Positions 9,881 to 16,912 of a stretch of DNA of 42,756 nt are shown here, piece after piece (positions within the stretch are counted from its first letter, which is position 1; every line of letters starts with the position of its first letter). The position numbers and the translations under genes were made by a program. This stretch comes from CAZRGV01 sp964599655 (lineage in GTDB: Bacteria; Planctomycetota; Planctomycetia; Isosphaerales; Isosphaeraceae): assembly GCA_964599655.1 (NCBI GenBank), contig CAZRGV010000045.1, forward strand, positions 1 through 42,756, in the 5' to 3' direction. The notes beneath the pieces are model-generated. The model saw nothing but the letters and a program-made list of their open reading frames with translations, ran no database searches and had not been told where the DNA came from.

Positions 9881-12190
9881 TCAACGAACGAGAACCTCCC
9901 CCGGCTCGGCCGGCAGGGGGAACTGGCGAGCGACTTCGTCGGGTTCCGTGGCGATCGACCAGCCGGTCTTCAGGCCGAGCACGAACCAGCCCAGGGCGAG
10001 GATGCCGATCGCGAAGATCGTGTCGCCCACGACGCGAAGCCATCGCAGGGTGTTCATCGTCGGCGTTTGCATGAACTCGGCGGAACGTGCGTACCAGGTG
10101 CCGCGCTCGACGCTGGCCCAGGTTTGAAGCAATCCCACGGGCAGGAGGCTTAACAAGACCATGAGGGCCAATCCCACGTTAATCGCCCAGAAGGCGAAGG
10201 CCAAGGAGCCGGTCCTCCACGACTTGTGAACTGTCAATCCCTTCAGGCAGAAGAGCATCAGTCCGATGCCCAGCATGCCGTAGACGCCAAAGAGCGCCGT
10301 GTGGCCATGAACCGGAGTCGTGTTCAGACCCTGCATATAGTATAAAGCGATCGGCGGGTTGATCAGAAATCCAAATAGCCCCGCTCCGACGAGATTCCAG
10401 AACGCGACGGCCACGAAGAAATAGATCGGCCACTTGTAGGCACCCACCCAGGGGGCCGTCCGGCTCAGAGTCAGGTTCTCGTAGGCCTCGAAGCCGATCA
10501 GGACCAGGGGCACCACCTCCAGCGCGCTGAAGGTGGCTCCCAGGGCCATCACCACGGTCGGCGTGCCGGTGAAGTACAGGTGATGGAACGTGCCGATAAT
10601 CCCGCCGGACAGGAAGATCGTGGTCGAAAACAGGACCGCCGCGCTGGCCGTTGAGACGCGAAGCAGGCCCATGCGGGTGAACAGGAAGGCGATCACCACC
10701 GTGGCGAAGACCTCGAAGAACCCTTCGACCCAGAGGTGCACCACCCACCATCGCCAGTACTCGGCGATCGCCAGGTTCGTGTGACGGTGCCACATCAACC
10801 CCGGAACATAAAAGACCGGAATGGCCGTCGAGGCGAGCAGGAACAGCCCGAGCAGATGCCGGCTCTGGCTCGACTCGCGGATCGCTGGCCACATCGCGCG
10901 GGTCATCAGCGCCAGCCAGAGGAACAATCCCACCGTCAGGAAGAGCTGCCAGAACCGGCCTAAATCCACATATTCATAACCTTGGTGTCCGAACCAGAAG
11001 TTGGTTTCGAGCCCCAACCGCTGCTGGACCGCGAACCATTGCCCGGCCATCGAGCCGACGACGATGATCAGGGTGCAGACGAACAGGAAGTTCACGCCCA
11101 GCCGCTGGAACTTCGGCTCGTGGCCCGAGACCGCCGGCGCCATGAACAGTCCGGTCGCCAGCCAGGCCGTGGCGATCCAGAAGATGCCGAGCTGAGTGTG
11201 CCAGGTTCGCGTGACGGAGTAAGGCAGCCACTTCGCGAGCGGAATCCCATAGAAACCAGAGCCCTCCACCCCGTAATGCGCGGTGACCGCTCCCAGCCCG
11301 ACCTGCGCGACCACCAGGGCCGTCACCACCCAGAAGTACTTCAAGGTCGCGCGCATCGAAGGAGTCGGCTTGAGTGCCAGGAGCGGATCGGCCTCGGGGG
11401 TCAGGTGGCCTTCGTCGTCGTTGCGGCGAACGGCGAAGTACCAGGCCAGGGCCCCGATGCCCGCGAGCAAGAGCACGAAGCTGACGACCGACCAGACGAT
11501 CACCTCGCCACTCGGCCGGTTGTCGATCAGGCTCTCCGACGGCCAGTTATTGGTATACGTGATCGAGGACCCCGGCCGGTCCGTGGAGCAGGCCCAGGAG
11601 GCCCAGAAGAAGAAGGCGTTCAATTGATGCCGTCGTTCGGGGTCCGGAAGGGAATTGGTCGGGATCGCATAGGCATCGCGGAGCCGTACCAGCTCTTCCG
11701 ACGAGTCGTTGCCGAACAGGGCGGCGTAATGGGCGCCGACCGCCTCGATCGCGCGGGCTCGGAGGGGAGAAACCACGAGGTCGCCCGTGTTCGGATCATA
11801 GGTATTCCGGCGCAACTGGTCCTTGAGTCGTGCCTTCAACGCGGCCTGGGTTTCGTCGTCGAGCTGGTCGAAGGGCCGCTGGTGCTCGGCCTCGGCCCAG
11901 TGGTTGACCATCCAGGCGGCCTCGCGATGCAGGAAGTCGGCCGACCAGTCGGGCGCGACGTACGCGCCATGCCCCCAGACCGTTCCGACCTCCTGGCCTC
12001 CCATCGATTGCCAGACGTTCTGGCCGTTCTGGATCGCCTCGCCCGTGAACAGGACGGTTCCGTCGGTGGTGACCACGCGTTTGGGAATCGGCGGGGCCTG
12101 CCGATAGATTTCGCTCCCGAAGTAGCCGAGCACCGCGAAGGACGAGACGATCACCACGCCGAGCCCGATCCAGAGTCTGACATAACGCAT
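9881..12190 (-). CDS. norB: Quinol-dependent nitric oxide reductase (qNor)
   Basis: Single-subunit membrane enzyme reducing 2 NO to N2O with electrons from quinol; used in NO detoxification or denitrification. At 769 residues it has the fused NorC-like N-terminal part of qNor (TM helix ~5-25, periplasmic domain ~26-225, second TM ~230-255) and then the 12-helix NorB-like core. Expected metal ligands are in place: His331 (RTWHTQL) and His630 with His628 (VHGHT) for haems; His485, His536 and His537 for non-haem iron; and the conserved Glu489 (HLWVEG) and Glu558 (FSALEVVP). The N-terminal region lacks a CxxCH, confirming quinol rather than cytochrome c as donor. The ATG at 12190 has a strong GGGGAGG ribosome site. 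It is divergent from an Rrf2 regulator and followed by a cupin gene. Confidence 0.95.
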   Translation of the reverse strand: MRYVRLWIGLGVVIVSSFAVLGYFGSEIYRQAPPIPKRVVTTDGTVLFTGEAIQNGQNVWQSMGGQEVGTVWGHGAYVAPDWSADFLHREAAWMVNHWAEAEHQRPFDQLDDETQAALKARLKDQLRRNTYDPNTGDLVVSPLRARAIEAVGAHYAALFGNDSSEELVRLRDAYAIPTNSLPDPERRHQLNAFFFWASWACSTDRPGSSITYTNNWPSESLIDNRPSGEVIVWSVVSFVLLLAGIGALAWYFAVRRNDDEGHLTPEADPLLALKPTPSMRATLKYFWVVTALVVAQVGLGAVTAHYGVEGSGFYGIPLAKWLPYSVTRTWHTQLGIFWIATAWLATGLFMAPAVSGHEPKFQRLGVNFLFVCTLIIVVGSMAGQWFAVQQRLGLETNFWFGHQGYEYVDLGRFWQLFLTVGLFLWLALMTRAMWPAIRESSQSRHLLGLFLLASTAIPVFYVPGLMWHRHTNLAIAEYWRWWVVHLWVEGFFEVFATVVIAFLFTRMGLLRVSTASAAVLFSTTIFLSGGIIGTFHHLYFTGTPTVVMALGATFSALEVVPLVLIGFEAYENLTLSRTAPWVGAYKWPIYFFVAVAFWNLVGAGLFGFLINPPIALYYMQGLNTTPVHGHTALFGVYGMLGIGLMLFCLKGLTVHKSWRTGSLAFAFWAINVGLALMVLLSLLPVGLLQTWASVERGTWYARSAEFMQTPTMNTLRWLRVVGDTIFAIGILALGWFVLGLKTGWSIATEPDEVARQFPLPAEPGEVLVR

Positions 12191-12450
12191 TCGCCGACCT
12201 CCCCAACAGAAACCACGGGACCCGTGCCCCCAACGGCTCGCACCCGCTGGCGAGCACCCCAGAAAACGAGGAAGCCCCGACGCGCGAGCGGATCCGCCGC
12301 ACCCCAGGGCTTCCGTAGCCGGGGCCCGCTCGCCCACCCTGAGCGAGCGGAGCCGTCCAAAGTTCTTCCAAACGTGTGAGACGGACCCCATCCGGCGGCC
12401 GATGCCACCCCCTCGCGAGGTCGTCGAGCCGCCAGACCGTCGTCCCTCTC

Positions 12451-12479
12451 TTGCCCCAGAGTATCCGGCGAGATAAACT
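12451..12479 (+). promoter_or_regulatory. Candidate promoter of the Rrf2 gene
   Basis: TTGCCC (12451-12456), a 17-base spacer and TAAACT (12474-12479) read forward, about 40 bases before the GTG start. It overlaps the qNor promoter on the other strand. Moderate hexamer match. Confidence 0.35.
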
Positions 12480-12488
12480 GGATGTCAA
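12460..12488 (-). promoter_or_regulatory. Promoter of the qNor-cupin operon
   Basis: On the minus strand a perfect TTGACA (complement of 12483-12488), a 17-base spacer and GATACT (complement of 12460-12465) form one of the best promoters in the window. It faces qNor and overlaps the opposing Rrf2 promoter. Confidence 0.6.
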
Positions 12489-12502
12489 GGTCCGGATATC
12501 CG
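12462..12502. promoter_or_regulatory. Candidate Rrf2 operator (TATCCGG/CCGGATA and CGGATATCCG)
   Basis: TATCCGG at 12462-12468 is inverted as CCGGATA at 12492-12498, 30 bases apart start to start (about three helix turns). The second arm is part of a perfect 10-base palindrome, CGGATATCCG, at 12493-12502. The first arm covers the qNor -10 box; the palindrome sits just upstream of the qNor -35 and just after the Rrf2 -10. This is where a repressor would block both promoters. Binding by the neighbouring Rrf2 protein is inferred. Confidence 0.4.
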
Positions 12503-12518
12503 TTTTTGGAGTTCGCAC

Positions 12519-12953
12519 GTGATTTCGCAGACGGCCGAGTATGCGTTGCGCGCGGTGGTCTGTCTGGGCACGGACCCAGGTCTGCCGCTGACGACGCAAG
12601 AGGTTGCGAGCCGCACGAAGGTGCCGGCGGGTTACTTGTCGAAGGTGCTCCAGTCGTTGGGGCGCGCGGAGTTGGTGAAGGCCCAGCGAGGGCTTCGAGG
12701 TGGGTACGTTCTGACGCGTTCGCTGGACGAACTGACGGTGCTCGAGGTGATCAACGCCGTCGATCCGATCAAGCGCATCAAGCGGTGTCCCCTGGGTCTC
12801 GAATCGCATCGGGAGCGGATGTGCTCACTGCACAAGCGATTGGACGAGGGGATGGCCATGGTCGAGTCGCTCTTCGGCGCGACGACTCTGGGTCAGTTGC
12901 TGGCGGAGCCGAATCCGAGCCGCCCCTTGCTGGAACGCATCGGGACGGTTTGA
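12519..12953 (+). CDS. Rrf2-family transcriptional regulator (IscR/NsrR/RsrR-like)
   Basis: Winged-helix DNA-binding protein of 144 residues; Rrf2 proteins such as NsrR, IscR and RsrR sense NO or redox state through an iron-sulfur cluster. The N-terminus (QTAEYALRAVVCL) and the wing segment GLRGGYVLTR (58-67) are typical. The cluster region shows Cys90, Ser96, Cys102 and His105. This matches the C-x5-C-x5-C-x2-H spacing of IscR except that the central Cys is Ser. RsrR, which uses two Cys plus His and Glu, shows that two-Cys members can hold a [2Fe-2S] cluster, and Glu7 could fill a similar role here. The start is GTG at 12519; no strong ribosome site is visible. It is divergent from qNor with shared operator-like repeats, so NO-responsive repression of qNor is the natural inference. 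Confidence 0.92.
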   Translation: MISQTAEYALRAVVCLGTDPGLPLTTQEVASRTKVPAGYLSKVLQSLGRAELVKAQRGLRGGYVLTRSLDELTVLEVINAVDPIKRIKRCPLGLESHRERMCSLHKRLDEGMAMVESLFGATTLGQLLAEPNPSRPLLERIGTV

Positions 12954-12991
12954 GCCTGTCGAGGAACCGTGCGCGGGGCGTGGAATTGGGG

Positions 12992-13021
12992 TTGATCCTC
13001 GCCAAGCGAGGCGATGATAAT
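12992..13021 (+). promoter_or_regulatory. fabG promoter with palindrome inside the spacer
   Basis: TTGATC (12992-12997), an 18-base spacer and GATAAT (13016-13021) lie 63 bases before the fabG ATG. The spacer contains the perfect inverted repeat CCTCGC-CAA-GCGAGG (12997-13011). It could be an operator, or instead the terminator hairpin of the Rrf2 gene that ends 44 bases earlier; there is no T-tract. Confidence 0.45.
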
Positions 13022-13083
13022 GCCCGCATTCGTCAGACCGGCGACGCGGCCGGAGGACCCCCCATGCCCAGGATACCCCAGAC

Positions 13084-13871
13084 ATGGCCGAAGCCGAGAC
13101 ACCCAAACCCGGATGCCGGGTCGATCTGAATGGTCAAGTCGCGCTGGTGACCGGCGCCTCGAGGGGCATCGGCCGCGCCATTGCCTTGCGATTGGCTGAA
13201 TGCGGCGCGACGGTCGCTGGCGTGGCTCGGAGCCTGNNNNNNNNNNNNNNNNNNNNNNNNNNNNNNNNNNNNNNNNNNNNNNCGCGGGCGGCACGGCCGA
13301 AGGGTTCGCGGGCAGCGTCTCCAGCACCGAGGATGTGTCGCGAATTGTCGAGGAGATCGAGGCGAAGTTCCAGAAGGTTCATGTCCTGGTCAATAACGCG
13401 GGCGTGACTCGGGACGGCCTGATGCTCCGGATGGAGGACGACGCCTGGCAGGAGGTGATCGACACCAACCTCAAGGGCACGTTCCTGTTCTGTCGCGCCG
13501 TCGGAACGCTGATGATGCGGCAGCGTTATGGCCGGATCATTAACATCAGCAGCGTTTCGGGGCTGATGGGCAACCCCGGCCAGGCGAACTACTCGGCCAG
13601 TAAGGCCGGCGTCATCGGCTTGACCCGAACCATCGCCCGCGAACTGGCGTCGAGGAACATCACGGTGAACGCCGTGGCGCCGGGCTTCATCACGACCGAC
13701 ATGACCGACGTGCTGCCCGAGAAGATCAAGGCCGAGGTCAAGGAGCGGATTCCGGTTCGGCGGCTGGGTCAGCCGGAAGACATTGCCGACCTGGTTTGCT
13801 ACCTGGCCGGCCCGGGGGCGAGCTATCTGACGGGCCAGGTTATCGCCGTCGATGGCGGCATGACGGCCTGA
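13084..13871 (+). CDS. fabG: 3-oxoacyl-ACP reductase FabG (interrupted by an assembly gap)
   Basis: NADPH-dependent reductase of the elongation cycle, short-chain dehydrogenase fold. The first part carries the cofactor motif TGASRGIGRA. After the gap come NNAG, the catalytic Ser in INISSVSG, the YSASK Tyr/Lys pair and the C-terminal GQVIAVDGGM. A run of 46 N (13237-13282) falls between beta-2 and AGGTAEGF. The two coding parts are in different frames as written, so the true missing length must be 2 modulo 3 (for example 47); about 16 residues are expected there from the family. I treat the frame break as a gap-size artefact, not a mutation. ATG 13084 has AGGA about ten bases upstream. acpP and fabF follow on the same strand. 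Confidence 0.93.
13237..13282. other. Assembly gap (46 N) inside fabG
   Basis: Run of N between the cofactor-binding and catalytic parts of fabG. Its length is not compatible with the fabG frame. Confidence 0.99.
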
Positions 13872-14107
13872 GACACTGAGGGCCGTTGGGAGCCCGCGCT
13901 CCGTGGGTCGCTCGCACTTGCTGACTTGGCCGCTGCTTATGGACTTTTCCCTTCGTGGTTGCTAAGTTGAGACGCTCTGAGAAAACCCCGCCGTTTTTCG
14001 GCTGATCCGCAGGGGCCGATCAACCGATACTTCAGCCAAAACCCGTCGCTACCGCGCCGAGCCCGGACGCGGGCCGACCCGACCGGATACTAGCAGGAGG
14101 TCTTCCC

Positions 14108-14347
14108 GTGTCAGTGGAAGAACGCGTGATCGAGATCGTCAGCGAGCAGATGGGTGTGGCCAAAGACCAGATCACTCGCGACACATCCTTTGTCAACGAC
14201 CTGGGCGCCGACTCGCTCGACACCGTCGAACTCGTCATGGAGTTCGAGGAGGAGTTCGACATCACGATTCCCGACGAGGAGGCCGAGAAGATCCAGACCG
14301 TCGGTCAGGCGATCGACTACATCCAGGAACACTCCCGGTCGCAATGA
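14108..14347 (+). CDS. acpP: Acyl carrier protein AcpP
   Basis: Small acidic four-helix protein that carries growing acyl chains on 4'-phosphopantetheine. The 79 residues include the attachment motif GADSLDTVELVM with Ser36, and helix III IPDEEAEKIQTVGQAIDYI. Length and acidity are typical. GTG at 14108 is the start: AGGAGG at 14095-14100 is seven bases upstream, one of the strongest ribosome sites here, as expected for a very abundant protein. It sits 236 bases after fabG and 384 bases before fabF. The hairpin at 14492-14518 would let acpP be made in excess over fabF. Confidence 0.98.
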   Translation: MSVEERVIEIVSEQMGVAKDQITRDTSFVNDLGADSLDTVELVMEFEEEFDITIPDEEAEKIQTVGQAIDYIQEHSRSQ

Positions 14348-14731
14348 GCCGGACCGGACGACGCGGCCGGCCGTTGGACGCCGCGCCGTTCCGTTCCCGC
14401 CCCGTCGCCGATCTTGTTGAGGTGCCGCGACCCTCTGGCCGCGGGTCGTTCCCTTGACGCGAACCGAAGCCCGGATCGCCGGCCCGTTGATGGGCGTGAC
14501 CCGCAACCGGTCACGCCCACTTTGTCGTGATTTTGAGGCCGTGGACGCCACGCATCGCGCCTCGTCAGGTCGATTGGTCCGAGGAGTTTCCGACATCGAC
14601 CCGCCTCCGATCCTCAAGGACGAGTCGGGCGTCGGACCCGATTGGGCATCGCGGGGAGGGTTTGGACCGACTAACATCGAGCGTCGGTTCGTCAGGTTCG
14701 TTACCTATTCGAAGAAGGATCGCATGCGATC
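14348..14731. other. acpP-fabF spacer
   Basis: 384 bases with no convincing gene. It holds a hairpin at 14492-14518. A three-codon frame (ATG CGA TCA TGA, 14724-14735) overlaps the fabF start by ATGA; whether it is translated is unknown. Confidence 0.5.
14492..14518 (+). terminator. Hairpin terminator or attenuator after acpP
   Basis: Perfect 10-base stem GGGCGTGACC / GGTCACGCCC with a seven-base loop, followed by ACTTTGTCGTGATTTT. The T-tract is poor, so termination may be partial. Confidence 0.5.
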
Positions 14732-15985
14732 ATGACACGGCGCGTCGTCATCACGGGCATGGGGGTGGTCACGGCCCTGGGTCAAACGCTGGACCAGTAC
14801 TGGTCGAACCTCTGCGAGGGCAAGAGCGGGGTTGCGCCCTTGACGTTGTTCGATACCACCGACTTCAAGGTCCACTTCGGCGGCCAGGTTCACGGCTTTG
14901 ATGGCGAAGCCCTCTTCGGCGCCAAGGAGGCCCGCCGTCTCGATCGTTTCGCCCAGTTCGCGCTGGCGGCCAGCGGCTCGGCGGTCGAGGATTCTGGGAT
15001 CGACTTCGCGTCGCTCCCGGCGCACCGCTGCGGCGTGCTGATCGGTTCGGGCATCGGCGGTCTCAACGAGTTCGAAACCCAGCACCGGGCCCTGATGGAG
15101 AAGGGACCCTCGAAGATCAGCCCGTTCACCATTCCCAAACTGATGGTGAACGCGGGCAGCGGGCAGGTCTCGATCCGCTACGGCCTGAAAGGGCCGACCT
15201 CGGCGGTCGCCACCGCCTGCGCCAGCGCGGCCAACGCCATCGGCGACGCCTTGCGGCTGATCCAGCAGAACCACGCCGACGTGATGATCACAGGCGGCAG
15301 CGAAGCGGCCATCACCCCGATGGGTCTGGGCGGCTTCGCCTCGATGCGAGCCCTCTCGACCCGCAACGACGACCCGCCGCGTGCCAGCCGCCCCTTCGAT
15401 AAGGATCGCGACGGCTTCGTTCTGGCCGAGGGAGCCGGCATCCTGATCCTCGAGGCGGAGGAGATCGCCCGGTCTCGGGGCGCTCGGATCTACGCCGAAG
15501 TGCTCGGATACGGCATGTCGGCCGACGGCTCGCACATCACGGCGCCGGATGAGGAGGGTCGAGGCGCGGCCCGCGCCATGCTCAATTGCCTGGACGACGC
15601 CCGTTGCCCGCTCGACGCCGTCGGTTACATCAACGCCCACGGCACCAGCACCGGGCTGGGAGACCTCGCCGAGACCAAGGCGATGAAGTCGGTCTTCGGG
15701 CCCCACGCCCGGAAGCTCATGATTTCCAGCAGCAAGAGTCAGCTCGGCCACTTGCTGGGGGCCTCCGGAGGCGTCGAACTCGTGGCGTCGGCCCTGGCGA
15801 TTCACAACGGCGTTCTCCCGCCGACGATCAACCTCGACCATCCCGATCCCGAGTGCGACCTCGACTACATTCCGCACCAGGCCCGAGAGGTTCGCGTCGA
15901 CCGGGTCATGTCCAACAGCTTCGGCTTTGGCGGCCACAACGCCAGCCTCCTGATTGGACGCTACGCATCGGGAAGCCGGCGCTAA
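14732..15985 (+). CDS. fabF: 3-oxoacyl-ACP synthase II FabF
   Basis: Condensing enzyme that extends acyl-ACP with malonyl-ACP. The 417-residue thiolase-fold protein carries the full Cys-His-His triad: Cys163 in TACASAANA, His303 in INAHGTSTGLGD and His340 in SSKSQLGHLLGASG, with the conserved Lys335. The N-terminus RRVVITGMGVVTALG and C-terminal NSFGFGGHNAS are typical. Length is standard. ATG 14732 is preceded by AAGGA somewhat far upstream, and overlaps the stop of a three-codon frame (ATGA). It is the last gene of the fab cluster; a hairpin with eight T follows. With two His in the triad this is an elongating (KAS II) rather than an initiating (FabH) enzyme. Confidence 0.97.
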   Translation: MTRRVVITGMGVVTALGQTLDQYWSNLCEGKSGVAPLTLFDTTDFKVHFGGQVHGFDGEALFGAKEARRLDRFAQFALAASGSAVEDSGIDFASLPAHRCGVLIGSGIGGLNEFETQHRALMEKGPSKISPFTIPKLMVNAGSGQVSIRYGLKGPTSAVATACASAANAIGDALRLIQQNHADVMITGGSEAAITPMGLGGFASMRALSTRNDDPPRASRPFDKDRDGFVLAEGAGILILEAEEIARSRGARIYAEVLGYGMSADGSHITAPDEEGRGAARAMLNCLDDARCPLDAVGYINAHGTSTGLGDLAETKAMKSVFGPHARKLMISSSKSQLGHLLGASGGVELVASALAIHNGVLPPTINLDHPDPECDLDYIPHQAREVRVDRVMSNSFGFGGHNASLLIGRYASGSRR

Positions 15986-16059
15986 GCCCGTCCCGCCGAA
16001 ATCGGTCCCGGCGTCATCCCGACCAGCAGGGCCCTCTTCCGTCGAGAGGCCGGCTTACG

Positions 16060-16086
16060 GGCCGTGTCTCGGCTGGGATTTTTTTT
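16060..16086 (+). terminator. Terminator after fabF
   Basis: A short stem, GGCCG-TGTCT-CGGCT with one G-T pair, is followed by GGGA and eight T (16079-16086). The stem is weak but this is a clear T-tract in otherwise GC-rich DNA. A second hairpin, around CCTCT/AGAGG, lies just upstream. Confidence 0.5.
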
Positions 16087-16106
16087 GCGTTTTCGGGAAT
16101 TCTCTG

Positions 16107-16135
16107 TTCACCAACGGGGACGCTCGGCGTATACT
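16107..16135 (+). promoter_or_regulatory. Promoter of the XRE gene, predicting a leaderless mRNA
   Basis: TTCACC (16107-16112), a 17-base spacer and TATACT (16130-16135). Only six bases separate the -10 box from the ATG at 16142, so transcription should start at or next to the start codon. No ribosome site is present. Confidence 0.55.
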
Positions 16136-16141
16136 GCCAAT

Positions 16142-16600
16142 ATGAGATACGCCGAAAAACTCTACAAACAGATGCTTCTCAAGGGTTTAAACCAACAGAA
16201 GCTCGCCCGGTTGTCCTCCGTGAGCGACTCCGAGGTCTCCCGCATTCTCGGGGGAAAGTCGAACCCGAGCCTCGAGTACGCTCATCGTCTGGCGAGAACC
16301 CTGGGGATCTCGCTCGACTACCTCGCCGATGATTCCCTGAACGAAGATCCGTCGAGGGAAACCGAGCCGGGGTCGGTCCAGGAGCAGGAGATTCTCGACC
16401 TGGCCGAGGAACTTGGGCCTCGTCAGGCGAGACGGATTCTGGAAACGGCCATGGAACTCGGCTACGAGGTGGCGATCCGTCGTTTGCTGGGCGCCGAGAT
16501 GAAGCCGGTGATCGAGGTGGGCGACGGCAGCCGCCAGGCCGCCTCGACCGCACCAACCAGCGTGAGCGCCGCGCCGTCGAGCCGGGCCAACTCGGCCTGA
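16142..16600 (+). CDS. XRE-family helix-turn-helix regulator
   Basis: 152-residue Cro/CI-type regulator. The HTH spans about residues 5-60, with QQKLARLSSVSDSEVSRILGG as helices 2-3 and the usual LARTLGISLDYLAD tail. Residues ~75-115 are helical (QEQEILDLAEELGPRQARRIL), possibly for dimerisation, and the Ala/Ser-rich C-terminus looks disordered. ATG 16142 was chosen because the domain begins there and a promoter ends six bases before it, which also explains the lack of a Shine-Dalgarno. An in-frame start at 16064 would lie upstream of that promoter, at the fabF terminator. The target is unknown; it may act on its own gene or on the fab cluster, but nothing shows this. Confidence 0.9.
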   Translation: MRYAEKLYKQMLLKGLNQQKLARLSSVSDSEVSRILGGKSNPSLEYAHRLARTLGISLDYLADDSLNEDPSRETEPGSVQEQEILDLAEELGPRQARRILETAMELGYEVAIRRLLGAEMKPVIEVGDGSRQAASTAPTSVSAAPSSRANSA

Positions 16601-16912
16601 GTCGAGTCGATCGGCGGGTGTGATCCAGCGTTCGACCCGGACCCACCTCGGGGCGTCTTCGCCATCGAGAGGACCGGTTCGTCGGGATCGGGCTTCGTGG
16701 CAAGCCAACCGTGAGTCGTGGGTTACGATGGCGATGTCGCGACCCACGACTTGGCGGGTTACGGCGTTGCCACGGGCGGCCCGGTGTCATTACAATCGTC
16801 GAGATCAGGCCGTGCCGACGGGCATGCGTCCCGTCCAGGGTCTCCCCCCACCCGCCCTCGCTGGTTCTCGGGTCATTCAAACGATTCCTCCACGACGACG
16901 AGGAACCCTCGC
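16601..16912. other. Spacer upstream of the haem/HEAT protein
   Basis: 312 bases without a credible gene; an upstream extension of the next gene's frame lacks coding character. It contains the promoter at 16767-16796. Confidence 0.5.
16767..16796 (+). promoter_or_regulatory. Promoter of the haem/HEAT protein gene
   Basis: TTGCCA (16767-16772), an 18-base spacer and TACAAT (16791-16796), each hexamer matching 5 of 6 consensus bases, about 116 bases upstream of the ATG at 16913. Confidence 0.6.

Larger units (their letters stand above)
12191..12518. other. Divergent control region between qNor and the Rrf2 gene
   Basis: This 328-base spacer carries opposing promoters and candidate operators, all clustered at 12451-12503 close to the Rrf2 gene. 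The qNor leader would therefore be about 265 bases. An open frame extends qNor upstream into this region but lacks coding character. Confidence 0.6.

Noticed and set aside
13064..13129. Short frame starting ATG 13064 just before fabG
   Set aside because: It has GGAGG upstream, but the 21-codon product overlaps the fabG start out of frame and has no recognisable features.
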